Below are positions 8,361-20,145 of a DNA stretch of 64,000 nucleotides, one piece after another. Both the position numbers and the translations under genes were made by a program. Within the stretch, counting starts at the first letter, position 1; every line of letters starts with the position of its first letter. Below the pieces are notes generated by a model, which was not told the origin of the DNA, made no database searches, and was given only the letters and a program-made list of their open reading frames with translations. This stretch comes from Streptomyces fradiae. Lineage in GTDB: Bacteria > Actinomycetota > Actinomycetes > Streptomycetales > Streptomycetaceae. The stretch is from positions 2,294,001 through 2,358,000 of the forward strand of contig NZ_CP065958.1 in assembly GCF_041270065.1 (NCBI RefSeq), read 5' to 3'.

Positions 8361-9235
8361 CCACCGCACGGCCCAGACCCATCCGCCTCGGCCCCAAGTC
8401 CGTCACCGCCCTCGCCCTCGTCTCTTTCGTCGGCCTCGTCGCCATCGGCTGGCCCCTCTTCGCGGACCGTGACTCCGCGCTCACGGACCACGCCGCCGAC
8501 GCGCCCTGGTTCTTCGCCCTGATGCTGCCGCTCCTCATCGGCGTCGTCGTGGCGACGATCGCCGACTGCGGCATGGACGCGAAGGCGGTCGCGATGCTGG
8601 GGGTGCTCGCCGCCGTGGGGGCGGCGCTGCGGCCGATCGGGGCGGGGACGGCGGGTCTGGAGCCGATGTTCTTCCTGATGGTGCTGAGCGGACGCGTCCT
8701 CGGCCCGGGCTTCGGTTTCGTGCTCGGCGCGGTGACGATGTTCGCGTCCGCCCTGCTCACCGGCGGGGTGGGGCCCTGGATGCCGACGCAGATGCTGGCG
8801 ATGGGCTGGTTCGCGATGGGCGCGGGCCTGCTGCCGGGCCCGGACCGGCTCCGCGGGCGGCGTGAGCTGGTGCTGCTCGCCGCGTACGGCTTCGTGGCGG
8901 CCTTCGCGTACGGCACGGTCACGAATCTCTACGGATGGGTGACCGTCAGTGCGGGGAACCAGCAGGCCGGGATCTTCTTCGTACCGGGCGATCCGGCCTC
9001 CGCGAACCTGGTCCGCTTCCTGGCCTTCCTCCTCACCACGTCCCTCGGCTGGGACCTGGGCCGGGCCCTGCTCACCGTCGTCCTCACGATGACGGTCGGC
9101 GGCGCCCTCCTCCGGGCCCTGCGGCGGGCCACGCGGCGGGCGAACTTCGAGGCCCAGGTCACATTCGAGGGCCCCGAAACGGGCCCCCGGGGTGAGGCGC
9201 CTCATAGGACCCAGGTCACGTACGACGTGGAATAG
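8357..9235 (+). CDS. ECF transporter substrate-binding (S) component, probably for cobalamin
   Basis: 292 residues, hydrophobic, with about six or more membrane helices. The segments MDAKAVAMLGVLAAVGAALRP and LGPGFGFVLGAVTMFASALL resemble the first helices of S components, which hold small conserved residues for docking on the T subunit. It is the last gene of the riboswitch operon, with an ATGA overlap and a GGAGG site. The family includes the CbrT cobalamin transporter. Specificity here is inferred from the B12 riboswitch. Confidence 0.88.
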   Translation: MTTARPRPIRLGPKSVTALALVSFVGLVAIGWPLFADRDSALTDHAADAPWFFALMLPLLIGVVVATIADCGMDAKAVAMLGVLAAVGAALRPIGAGTAGLEPMFFLMVLSGRVLGPGFGFVLGAVTMFASALLTGGVGPWMPTQMLAMGWFAMGAGLLPGPDRLRGRRELVLLAAYGFVAAFAYGTVTNLYGWVTVSAGNQQAGIFFVPGDPASANLVRFLAFLLTTSLGWDLGRALLTVVLTMTVGGALLRALRRATRRANFEAQVTFEGPETGPRGEAPHRTQVTYDVE

Positions 9236-9254
9236 GAGGCCCGCACCGGCCTCC
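9235..9254 (+). terminator. Short hairpin after the ECF operon
   Basis: GGAGGCC (9235-9241) pairs with GGCCTCC (9248-9254) immediately after the S-component stop codon. The stem is only seven base pairs and has no U-run, so termination is plausible but not certain. Confidence 0.4.
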
Positions 9255-9570
9255 CAAATCACCCCAAACGCGAGCGCGAACCCTGCAATCAGGGCACTTC
9301 AGCCGCTTCCCGGCCCGGGTCCACCGGCCCGGGTCTCGCCCGCCGGGTCCGAACCTTCCTCGTACCGGGGGTCATTGCGCCGCCCCGCCGGATTTGTTTC
9401 TGTAGTGGACGTCGCCAGGCAGCCGGTGCTCAGGGCCTCTCGCCCAGGGCATCACGGCAGACCACACCAGGCAGGCCGGTTCCCCACCAGTTCCCGGTTC
9501 TCCGGGCTCTGGTTCCGGCATGCCGAAATCGCCCGGCGCGACCTTTGCCCCCGACGTTAGGTATGACGCT
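9255..9570 (+). other. Long leader/intergenic region before the transglycosylase-like gene
   Basis: About 315 bases without a convincing gene. CCGGCCCGGGTC occurs twice close together near 9315-9340, and there are small hairpins such as CCCTGCAATCAGGG. Cell-wall hydrolase genes of actinomycetes often have long structured leaders, including c-di-AMP riboswitches, but I could not find the conserved core of that class here. Nothing else is recognisable. Confidence 0.35.
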
Positions 9571-9972
9571 TTGTTCCGCTCGATCGCCACTCGCGCCGCC
9601 TCCCGCAAGAAGACCTTCGCCGTCTCCGCCGCCCTCCTTCTGGGCGCCTCGGGTGCGGTGCTCGGCAGCACGGGTTCGGCCTCGGCCGCCACCCCGCAGG
9701 AGATCGCCCGACAGATCGTGCCGCCGTCGCAGTTCGCCTCCTTCAGCAAGATCGTGGAGCACGAGTCCGGCTGGAACGCCTCCGCCACCAACTCCTCCAG
9801 CGGCGCCTACGGCCTGGTCCAGGCCCTGCCCGGCTCGAAGATGTCCTCGGCCGGTGCCGACTGGAAGACCAACCCCGCCACCCAGATCAAGTGGGGTCTG
9901 AACTACATGAACGAGCGCTACGGCTCCCCGAACGGCGCCTGGTCCTTCTGGCAGTCCCACGGCTGGTACTAA
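9571..9972 (+). CDS. Small secreted transglycosylase-like (lysozyme-fold) protein
   Basis: 133 residues from a TTG start preceded by TTAGGT eight bases upstream; an in-frame ATG at 9520 exists but has no ribosome site. A basic n-region (RSIATRAASRKK) leads into a signal peptide ending near ASAA. The mature part, IVPPSQFASFSKIVEHESGWNASATN, then SGAYGLVQALPG and WGLNYMNERYG, has the E-S-G-W and G-x-Y-G-L-x-Q pattern of SLT/transglycosylase-like domains with the catalytic Glu in EHESGW. It is probably an extracellular peptidoglycan-cleaving enzyme or a relative. Confidence 0.85.
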   Translation: MFRSIATRAASRKKTFAVSAALLLGASGAVLGSTGSASAATPQEIARQIVPPSQFASFSKIVEHESGWNASATNSSSGAYGLVQALPGSKMSSAGADWKTNPATQIKWGLNYMNERYGSPNGAWSFWQSHGWY

Positions 9973-10003
9973 GTCGACCCAGTAGCCCCAGCGCAACGCA
10001 GCA

Positions 10004-10039
10004 AGGCCCCGTCCTCCCTCAGCGGAGGAATCGGGGCCT
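10004..10039. terminator. Bidirectional terminator hairpin
   Basis: AGGCCCCG at 10004 pairs with CGGGGCCT at 10039, extended by TCCTCC and GGAGGA inside. It lies between two convergent genes (the transglycosylase-like gene and the thiolase) and can serve both. Confidence 0.75.
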
Positions 10040-10083
10040 GCGGCGTTTCCGGACCCGGAACAGGCCCGTCGAGCACCCCGCAC

Positions 10084-13947
<3,864 letters not shown>

Positions 13948-13951
<4 letters not shown>

Positions 13952-14631
13952 CCACCCATGACCGTGACCAGGCTCAATGGACCGCCGTCGACACCTACTT
14001 GACCGATCTGCTCGCCCCCGGCGACGAGGGGCTGACCGGCGCCCTCGCCGACTCCAGGACCGCCGGGCTGCCCGAGATCGCCGTCGCGCCCAACCAGGGC
14101 AAGCTGCTCAACCTCCTTGTCGCCACGCAGGGCGCGAAGAACATCCTGGAGATCGGCACCCTCGGCGGCTACAGCACCATCTGGATGGCCCGCGCGCTGC
14201 CCGCCGACGGGCGGCTCGTCACCCTGGAGTACTCCCCCGCGCACGCCGAGGTCGCCCGCGCCAACATCGCCCGGGCCGGCCTCGCCGAGACCGTCGAAGT
14301 GCGCGTCGGCGCGGCCCTGGACACCCTGCCGCTCCTGGAGAAGGAGGGCGCGGGCCCGTTCGACTTCGTCTTCGTCGACGCCGACAAGGTCAACAACCCG
14401 CACTACGTCAGCTGGGCGCTCCGGCTCTCCCGCCCCGGCACGCTGATCGTCGTCGACAACGTCGTCCGGGCCGGGCAGGTCGCCAACGAACACCCCGACG
14501 ACCCGGCCATCACCGGCACCCGCGCGATGTTCGACCTGATCGCCCACGAGCCCCGCCTCGACGCGACCGCCCTCCAGACCGTCGGCACCAAGGGTTACGA
14601 CGGGCTGCTCCTCGCCCGCGTCCTCGGCTGA
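13948..14631 (+). CDS. SAM-dependent O-methyltransferase (CCoAOMT-like)
   Basis: 227 residues. LEIGTLGGYSTIWMA is the SAM-binding motif of class I O-methyltransferases of the caffeoyl-CoA/catechol type; DFVFVDADKVNNPHYV and LIVVDNVV carry the metal-binding acids of that group. It probably acts on a small catechol-like or hydroxylated molecule, but the substrate is not deducible. It begins inside the DUF2330 stop codon (ATGA) and is followed by a strong terminator. Confidence 0.88.
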
Positions 14632-14661
14632 TCCTGATAGCGGCCCGCTGGATCCGGCCCT

Positions 14662-14688
14662 CCGGACAGGGCTTTCGGCCCTGTCCGG
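14662..14688 (+). terminator. Strong hairpin terminator
   Basis: CCGGACAGGGC and GCCCTGTCCGG form a perfect 11-base-pair stem with the loop TTTCG, 30 bases after the methyltransferase stop. Confidence 0.85.
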
Positions 14689-14718
14689 TACGGGCCCGCT
14701 CCTGCCTATGCTGCCGGT

Positions 14719-15042
14719 ATGAGCATCGTGAAGATCAACGTCCTGACCGTGCCCGCCGAGCAGCGCGAGCTCCTGGAGCAGCGCTTCGCCGCGCGCGCCG
14801 GTGCCGTGGAGAACTCGGACGGCTTCGAGTGGTTCGAGCTGCTCCGCCCGCTGGAGGGCACGGACGAATACCTCGTCTACACCCGCTGGCGCAGCGAGGA
14901 CGACTTCCAGGCCTGGATGAACGGCCCCCGGAAGGCCGCCCACGAGGGCGGGGGCGAGGGCGGGGGCGAGCGTCCGAAGCCCGCCGCGACCGGCTCCACG
15001 CTGTGGTCCTTCGAGGTCGTCCAGCAGGCCGCCCCCAAGTAG
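14719..15042 (+). CDS. MhuD-like heme-degrading monooxygenase (IsdG/ABM family)
   Basis: 107 residues of the antibiotic-biosynthesis-monooxygenase/IsdG fold. Asn7, Trp66 and His75 sit at exactly the positions of the three functional residues of mycobacterial MhuD, and the sequence (IVKINVLTVP, ENSDGF, WRSEDDFQAWMNGP, AAHEGG) follows MhuD well. MhuD uses oxygen to open heme into mycobilin and release iron. A Gly/Glu-rich insert of about ten residues follows His75. It is a stand-alone gene with its own promoter region after a terminator. No iron-box is evident upstream. Confidence 0.82.
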   Translation: MSIVKINVLTVPAEQRELLEQRFAARAGAVENSDGFEWFELLRPLEGTDEYLVYTRWRSEDDFQAWMNGPRKAAHEGGGEGGGERPKPAATGSTLWSFEVVQQAAPK

Positions 15043-15111
15043 TCCCCACCTCGGATTTCCCCGGGATAATCCGGAGGCGGGCCGGTGTCGTGCGCGGCCA
15101 GAATGGCGCGC

Positions 15112-15588
15112 ATGACCTGGACCTTCACTCCCGAGCGCGTCGACACCCCGGACGCCACCGCCCTGCGCCGCGACTACTACGGCGACGTCGCCGGCCGCTA
15201 CTGGCGGCGCCCCGCCACCGAGGCGGAGATCGACGAGGGCCTGAACGGCGACGGGGTCGAGCTGCTCGCGCCGCCCACCGGACAGTTCCTGGTGGCGCGG
15301 TACGAGGGCGAGCCGGCCGGCTGCGGCGGGGTGCTGCTGCTCGACGCGGAGCGGGCCGAGCTCACCCGGGTCTTCCTGCGTCACACGTACCGCGGCAAGG
15401 GCGGGGCCGGGCCGCTGCTCGGCCACCTGGAGGACGCGGCCCGCGTCCTCGGCGCCCGCCGCATGGTCCTGAACACCCGCCTCGACCTGGTGGAGGCGCG
15501 GGCGCTCTACACGCGCCACGGCTACGCCGAGATCCCGGCGTACTGCACCGGCCCGTACATGGAGATCTGGTACGGCAAGGAGCTCTAG
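15112..15588 (+). CDS. GNAT-family N-acetyltransferase
   Basis: 158 residues. ELTRVFLRHTYRGKGGAGPLLGHLEDAAR is cited here only by its key part RGKGGAGPLL, the acetyl-CoA pyrophosphate-binding loop, followed by NTRLDLVEARALYTRHGYAE, the usual C-terminal motif. It transfers an acetyl group to an unknown amine. Starts at 15103 and 15112 are both possible; neither has a strong ribosome site, and I chose 15112 by analogy with MTWTF-type starts. Confidence 0.85.
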   Translation: MTWTFTPERVDTPDATALRRDYYGDVAGRYWRRPATEAEIDEGLNGDGVELLAPPTGQFLVARYEGEPAGCGGVLLLDAERAELTRVFLRHTYRGKGGAGPLLGHLEDAARVLGARRMVLNTRLDLVEARALYTRHGYAEIPAYCTGPYMEIWYGKEL

Positions 15589-15756
15589 CCCCACTGCCGG
15601 GCCACGGGCGCCTCCTCCATCTCACCTGCCCCCCCGCACTGGGGCGTTTGGCCTGTTATGGCCTGCGGAGAGGGCACAGCTGGGCACACGCGTTCACCTC
15701 GCTGCCAGGGTCGGGCTGCATAATCGCTCGCAGTTGAACCGGGGAGGGACCCAACG

Positions 15757-16875
15757 ATGTCCGGACACGCCTGTCCTGAATGCGGTGTACACAGACCTGG
15801 CTGCGCCTGCGAGCGAGCGCAGGCGCAGGCCGCGGCGATGGCCGCGGCCGAGGACTTCGACCCGCTGCGCATCCGGCCGTACGTGACGCTGCCGGGGAAC
15901 GGTGACGGGACGGGCCACGGGACGGGGGACGCGACCGCCGTGCTGCCTCCGGTCGCGCCGCCGCCGGCACCGCCTGCGCCGCCGGTTGCGCCGGGACCGC
16001 TCGCGGGGCCGCTGCCGCCGGAGGCGGTGCCTCCGGCAACCCCGGCGCCCCAGGCACCCCTGCCGGAGGCAGGCGCGGGGGCCGGTTCGGGCGGGGGGCC
16101 CGAGACCATGCGCCTGCTGCTGCCGGGGACGGCGCCGGACCTCGCGTACGAGGGCGGGATCCCCTACGGGTACGAGCCGGAGCCCGGATACGAGCCGGGG
16201 TACCCGGACGAGGGCCCCGCGCACACCCTGGCGTACGCCCCCGAGGGGCGCGACGGACACGGCCGGGGGCGCGGCCGGGCCCGTACGGCAATGATCGCGG
16301 GCGTGGTCGCGGCCGCCGTGGTCGGCACCGCCGCCCTGGCCGCCGCGCTGATCGGCGGCGGCGACGAGACCGACGACCGGGCCGGCGTGCCCGAGGTCAC
16401 CACCAGCGCCTCCGACAACGTGGCCGTGTCCGAGGCCCCGACGCCCACCCCCTCGGAGTCGGCGAGCACGTCCGCGACCCCGAGCCCGACCCGTACGGGC
16501 ACCGGCTCGCCGTCCCCCGCGGCCACCCGCGCCACGCCCACGGCGACCGCGCCCGCCGCCCCGCCCCGTACGGCGTCCGCGACACCGGCCCGGCCGAGCG
16601 CCACAGCGTCGGCGGACGGCACGACCCTGCGGCTCGGCTCCACCGGGGATGACGTACGGGACCTGCAGCGGCGGCTGCGGCAGCTGGGCCTCTACAGCGG
16701 GCGGATCGACGGCACGTACGGGCGGAAGGTCGAGCACGCGGTCGAGGTCTTCCAGTCGTACATGTACATCGAGGAGGACCCCAGGGGGGTCTACGGGCCG
16801 ACCACCCGGCGCGCCCTGGAGAACGCGACGAACGACCGGGACGGCGGCTCGGGCGGCGGCGACGGCTGGAACTAG
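15757..16875 (+). CDS. Membrane protein with N-terminal zinc-ribbon-like motif and C-terminal peptidoglycan-binding domain
   Basis: 372 residues. CPECGVHRPGCAC at the start looks like a zinc ribbon facing the cytoplasm, followed by a Pro/Ala-rich region, one membrane helix (AMIAGVVAAAVVGTAALAAAL), a long Ser/Thr/Pro-rich wall-spanning stretch and a PG_binding_1 domain (LRLGSTGDDVRDLQRRLRQL to VYGPTTRRAL) of about 65 residues. It probably tethers the membrane to peptidoglycan. GGGGAGGGA lies eight bases before the ATG. The function is otherwise unknown. Confidence 0.85.
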   Translation: MSGHACPECGVHRPGCACERAQAQAAAMAAAEDFDPLRIRPYVTLPGNGDGTGHGTGDATAVLPPVAPPPAPPAPPVAPGPLAGPLPPEAVPPATPAPQAPLPEAGAGAGSGGGPETMRLLLPGTAPDLAYEGGIPYGYEPEPGYEPGYPDEGPAHTLAYAPEGRDGHGRGRGRARTAMIAGVVAAAVVGTAALAAALIGGGDETDDRAGVPEVTTSASDNVAVSEAPTPTPSESASTSATPSPTRTGTGSPSPAATRATPTATAPAAPPRTASATPARPSATASADGTTLRLGSTGDDVRDLQRRLRQLGLYSGRIDGTYGRKVEHAVEVFQSYMYIEEDPRGVYGPTTRRALENATNDRDGGSGGGDGWN

Positions 16876-17022
16876 GACCGGGATGTGGACGGACTTGGCG
16901 CGCCTCCGCCTCGTTTTGTATCGTGGAGAAACAAAGTGGCCCCGCCCGCACACCCTGACCGGCGGGCGGGACCGCTTCGTACCGTCACGCCTCATCTCCG
17001 ACACCCCTCCTGGAGATCCCCG

Positions 17023-17694
17023 ATGACCGCCACCACCCCGGCGTCGCTCACCGCCCGCGCCCTCCTGCTCGACATGGACGGCACGCTCGTCAACTCCGAC
17101 GCCGTGGTGGAGCGCTGCTGGCGCCGCTGGGCCGAGCGGCACGGGCTCGACCCGGAGGAGGCCCTGAAGGTGGTGCACGGGCGCCAGGGCTACGCCACGA
17201 TGGCCGTACTGCTCCCGGACCGCCCGATGGCGGAGAACCACGCGGACAACCGGGTCATGCTGGCCGAGGAGACCGCCGACCTCGACGGGGTCGTGCCGGT
17301 GCCGGGCGCGCCCGCGTTCATGGCCGCGCTCGCGACCCTGCCGCACGCCCTGGTGACCTCCGCCGACCGCGCGCTGTCCGAGGCCCGGATGGGCGCGGCG
17401 GGGCTGCCGATGCCGGCGACCCGGATCACCGCCGAGTCGGTCGGCGCGAGCAAGCCGGACCCGGAGGGCTTCCTGAAGGGCGCGGCGGCGCTGGGCTTCG
17501 AGCCGGCCGACTGCGTGGTCTTCGAGGACTCCGAGGCGGGCATCCGGGCGGGCCGCGCGGCCGGCATGCGGGTGGTGGGCGTGGGCCCGCGGGCCGCCGC
17601 CTTCGCGCCCGACGTCCATGTCGCGGACCTGACCGGCGTACGGATCGAGCCGGCGGCGGACGGCACGCTCACCCTGCGCTTCGCGCGCCCCTGA
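17023..17694 (+). CDS. HAD-superfamily sugar/small-metabolite phosphatase
   Basis: 223 residues of HAD subfamily IA. LLDMDGTLVNSD contains the nucleophile Asp; LVTSAD is motif II; SKPDPEGF gives the Lys; VFEDSEAGIRAG is motif IV with the metal-binding acids. The helical cap after motif I is the type found in sugar-phosphate and glycerol-phosphate phosphatases such as YfbT/GPP. The substrate is unknown. It is preceded by a 147-base gap and followed by a strong terminator. Confidence 0.9.
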   Translation: MTATTPASLTARALLLDMDGTLVNSDAVVERCWRRWAERHGLDPEEALKVVHGRQGYATMAVLLPDRPMAENHADNRVMLAEETADLDGVVPVPGAPAFMAALATLPHALVTSADRALSEARMGAAGLPMPATRITAESVGASKPDPEGFLKGAAALGFEPADCVVFEDSEAGIRAGRAAGMRVVGVGPRAAAFAPDVHVADLTGVRIEPAADGTLTLRFARP

Positions 17695-17738
17695 CCGCGC
17701 CCCCGAGTCACCGAGTCCCCGGAACTCCCGAAACCCTT

Positions 17739-17778
17739 AAGGGCGGCCCGTACGCGCACGCGCGTACGGGCCGCCCTT
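17739..17778 (+). terminator. Perfect 18-bp terminator stem
   Basis: AAGGGCGGCCCGTACGCG (17739-17756) pairs completely with its complement (17761-17778) around a four-base loop, followed by TT. The rest of the gap to 18018 holds degenerate copies of CCCGAACTCCC/GATTCCCGAAC (17810-17842) and no gene. Confidence 0.9.
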
Positions 17779-18018
17779 TCCGTATCCCCACACCCCCTCC
17801 CGAACTCCCAGATTCCCGAACTTCCGGATTCCCGAACTCCCGTGCAGCCGGGGCACGTCACACCCCTTGATGTGACGTGTTCATGTCGCCACTCTGTTAC
17901 CTGGCGCACCCCTCACGGAAACCAGGCGCCGCCACGATGACCGGGCCGCCCGGCACCCGGGGCCGCACCCCGGGTGGGCCGGTCGCGGCCAAGGTCCCCC
18001 CACCCCAAGGGAGTTCGC

Positions 18019-18669
18019 ATGTCCGCCGCCAACATCTACGCGCGTCGAACCGCCGTCCTCGCCGCCTCCGCCGCCCTGACCGTCACCGGCCTCCTCGCCA
18101 CCGCCCCGGCCGCCCAGGCCTCCCCGCCCACCCCGGTCAGCGCCGCCACCGCGCGCAGCTACCTCTCCTCCCTCACCGTGAAGGCGGAAGGTTCCTCCAC
18201 CGGCTACAGCCGTGATCTCTTCCCCCACTGGATCACCCAGTCCGGCACCTGCAACACCCGCGAGGTGGTCCTCAAGCGCGACGGCGTGAACGTCGTCACG
18301 GACTCCAACTGCGCCGCCGTGAGCGGCAGCTGGTACTCCGAGTACGACGGCGCCACCTGGACGCTCGCCTCCGACCTCGACATCGACCACGTCGTCCCGC
18401 TCGCCGAGGCCTGGCGCTCGGGCGCCAACTCCTGGACCACCAGCCGCCGACAGTCCTTCGCCAACGACCTGACCCGCCCGCAGCTCATCGCCGTCACCGA
18501 CAACGTCAACCAGTCCAAGGGCGACCAGGACCCGGCGGAGTGGATGCCCTCGCGCACCGCGTACCGCTGCACCTACGCCCGGATGTGGGTGCAGGTGAAG
18601 TACTACTACGGCCTCAGCGTCGACTCGGCCGAGAAGAGCGCCCTGCAGTCGGTGCTCAACGGCTGCTGA
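18019..18669 (+). CDS. Secreted HNH-type nuclease (DUF1524/GmrSD C-terminal-like)
   Basis: 216 residues with a signal peptide ending near APAAQA and AAGGGAG six bases before the ATG. The mature domain holds DIDHVVPLAEAWRSGA, the core D-H-x-x-P of HNH nucleases of the DUF1524 type, then the second half FANDLTRPQLIAVTDNVNQSKGDQ (key residues N, NQSK, D) and a Cys pair that could form a disulphide. It should be an extracellular DNase or RNase for nutrient scavenging. Single gene. Confidence 0.88.
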   Translation: MSAANIYARRTAVLAASAALTVTGLLATAPAAQASPPTPVSAATARSYLSSLTVKAEGSSTGYSRDLFPHWITQSGTCNTREVVLKRDGVNVVTDSNCAAVSGSWYSEYDGATWTLASDLDIDHVVPLAEAWRSGANSWTTSRRQSFANDLTRPQLIAVTDNVNQSKGDQDPAEWMPSRTAYRCTYARMWVQVKYYYGLSVDSAEKSALQSVLNGC

Positions 18670-18722
18670 ACGGCTACCGAACAGCTACCGCATGGCCACC
18701 GAACGACTACCGAACGGCTGCC
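18669..18722 (+). repeat. Degenerate GAACGGCTACC repeats after the nuclease gene
   Basis: About five imperfect units of GAACGGCTACC/GAACAGCTACC lie directly downstream of the stop codon. They do not form a strong hairpin. No function is evident. Confidence 0.5.
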
Positions 18723-18775
18723 AAGTACACGGACGGCGCTGAGCTCGCGCGTCTTCCACAGGGTTCTTGTTGAAC

Positions 18776-18805
18776 TTGCAAGCATTGGTGAGGGCTGCCT
18801 AATCT
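18776..18805 (+). promoter_or_regulatory. Promoter of doxX-like gene overlapping an iron-box-like sequence
   Basis: TTGCAA (18776-18781), an 18-base spacer and TAATCT (18800-18805) make a reasonable promoter. The sequence at 18785-18803, read on the minus strand, begins TTAGG and has CTCACC, matching the actinomycete DmdR/IdeR iron box at about 12 of 19 positions. The iron-box reading is weak. Confidence 0.4.
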
Positions 18806-18878
18806 GAGGACTCATCGGTTCCGTCCCCCACGGCCCGTGTCGCCGGCACGGGCCAGACCGAAGGAGTTCTCCGTCCTC

Positions 18879-19343
18879 ATGAACGCGCTCGCGAGCCGCC
18901 TCAACCAGGCCCAGCCGTATGTCCTCGGCATCTTCCGGATCGTCCTCGGCCTGCTCTTCGCCTGCCACGGCGCCGCCTCCCTCTTCGGCTGGATCGGCGG
19001 CGCCGGTGGCAGCGGCGCCACCATCCCCGGCGGCACGTGGCCCGGTTGGTACGCGGCGGTCATCCAGCTCGTCGCGGGCGCCCTGGTGCTGCTCGGCCTG
19101 GGCACGCGCGGCGCGGCGTTCATAGCCTCGGGCTCGATGGCGTACGCGTACTTCGACGTGCACCAGTCCCAGGCGCTGTTCCCGCTCCAGAACGGCGGCG
19201 AGTCCGCGGCCATGTTCTGCTGGGCCTTCCTGCTGCTTGTCTTCACCGGCCCGGGCGCGCTGGCGCTCGGCGGCCTCTTCGGCGCGGGCGGCACGAGCGA
19301 CGCGGGGCGCACGGAGGAGAAGTCCGCGACCGTGACGGCGTAA
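18879..19343 (+). CDS. DoxX-family membrane protein
   Basis: 154 residues with four membrane helices: YVLGIFRIVLGLLFACHGAA, the region around AAVIQLVAGALVLLGLG, AAFIASGSMAYAYF and AAMFCWAFLLLVFTG. This is the DoxX/DoxD arrangement. Some DoxX proteins take part in membrane redox or thiosulphate/thiol handling. The role here is not known. AAGGAG lies 12 bases before the ATG. Confidence 0.87.
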   Translation: MNALASRLNQAQPYVLGIFRIVLGLLFACHGAASLFGWIGGAGGSGATIPGGTWPGWYAAVIQLVAGALVLLGLGTRGAAFIASGSMAYAYFDVHQSQALFPLQNGGESAAMFCWAFLLLVFTGPGALALGGLFGAGGTSDAGRTEEKSATVTA

Positions 19344-19381
19344 GGACGCCTGAGACACCTGCCGCATCAGGGCTTACGGGT

Positions 19382-19417
19382 CGGGGCCGGGGACCGCTGG
19401 GGCGGTTTCCGGCCCCG
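19382..19417 (+). terminator. Hairpin terminator
   Basis: CGGGGCCGG (19382-19390) pairs with CCGGCCCCG (19409-19417), extended by ACCGC/GCGGT inside, between the DoxX and DedA genes. Confidence 0.75.
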
Positions 19418-19458
19418 GTCGGCGTCCGGGCGGGGCCGTCCGCGTAGGCTCTGACCCC

Positions 19459-20145
19459 GTGAACGTGCTCGACGGCACGGGGTGGTCACTGCAGTCGCTG
19501 ACCGCGGGCCCGTGGATCTACGCGGCGGTGACGACGTCGATCCTGCTCGACGTCTTCCTGCCGGTGCTGCCGAGCGGGATCCTGGTGGTGACGGCCGCCA
19601 CCGCCGCTTCGGCGGCGGCAGGTGCGGCCGGTGCCGGTGCGGCCGGTGCGCTGGGCGCCGCGAGCCCGGCCGCCGGCGTCCCGTACGCCCCCGCCCTGCT
19701 CCCGCTGCTGCTCTGCGCCGCCTCGGCCTCGGTGCTGGGCGACCTCGCCGCGTACCGCCTGGCCCGGCGCGGCGGCGGCACCCGGCTGGGCCGCGCGGTG
19801 GCCCGCTCGCGCCGCCTGAGCGCGGCGCAGGAACGTCTCGGCGAGACGCTGGAGCGCGGCGGCGGACTGCTCGTCGTGCTCGCCCGGTTCGCCCCGGCCG
19901 GCCGCTCGGTGGTCTCCCTCGGCGCGGGCGCGACGGGCCGGCGGCTGCGTGACTTCCTGCCGTGGTCGGCGCTCGCTGCGGTGATCTGGGCGACGTACGG
20001 CGTCGGGATGGGCTGGCTCAGCGGCCGCTGGCTGGGCGCGACCTGGCTGGGCGCCTGCGTCCCGGTGCTCGCGCTGTTCCTGGCGGGCTCGCTCGCGGCC
20101 TATGTCATACGGCGTCCGGCTGCGGCTCCGGCACCTGCGGGCTGA
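19459..20145 (+). CDS. DedA-family membrane protein
   Basis: 228 residues from a GTG start. It has hydrophobic segments, a FLPVLPSGILVV start of the re-entrant region (the family usually has PxxPSE), and VVLARFAPAGRSVVSLGAGATG, matching the conserved F-x-R-x-x-P/A-x-x-R motif of DedA proteins. The usual Glu of the PSE motif is Gly here and an Ala/Gly-rich insertion follows, so it is a divergent member. DedA proteins are flippases or transporters, some for undecaprenyl phosphate. Its 3' end overlaps the convergent DUF2277 gene by 41 bases. Confidence 0.82.
   Translation: MNVLDGTGWSLQSLTAGPWIYAAVTTSILLDVFLPVLPSGILVVTAATAASAAAGAAGAGAAGALGAASPAAGVPYAPALLPLLLCAASASVLGDLAAYRLARRGGGTRLGRAVARSRRLSAAQERLGETLERGGGLLVVLARFAPAGRSVVSLGAGATGRRLRDFLPWSALAAVIWATYGVGMGWLSGRWLGATWLGACVPVLALFLAGSLAAYVIRRPAAAPAPAG

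Noticed and set aside
9255..9570. c-di-AMP riboswitch before the transglycosylase-like gene
   Set aside because: Expected from the gene type, but I could not find the conserved core elements in the sequence.
17868..17905. PhoP-box-like direct repeats before the secreted nuclease
   Set aside because: GTTCATG and GTTACCT do not keep the 11-bp unit pattern or the GTTCACC consensus well enough.
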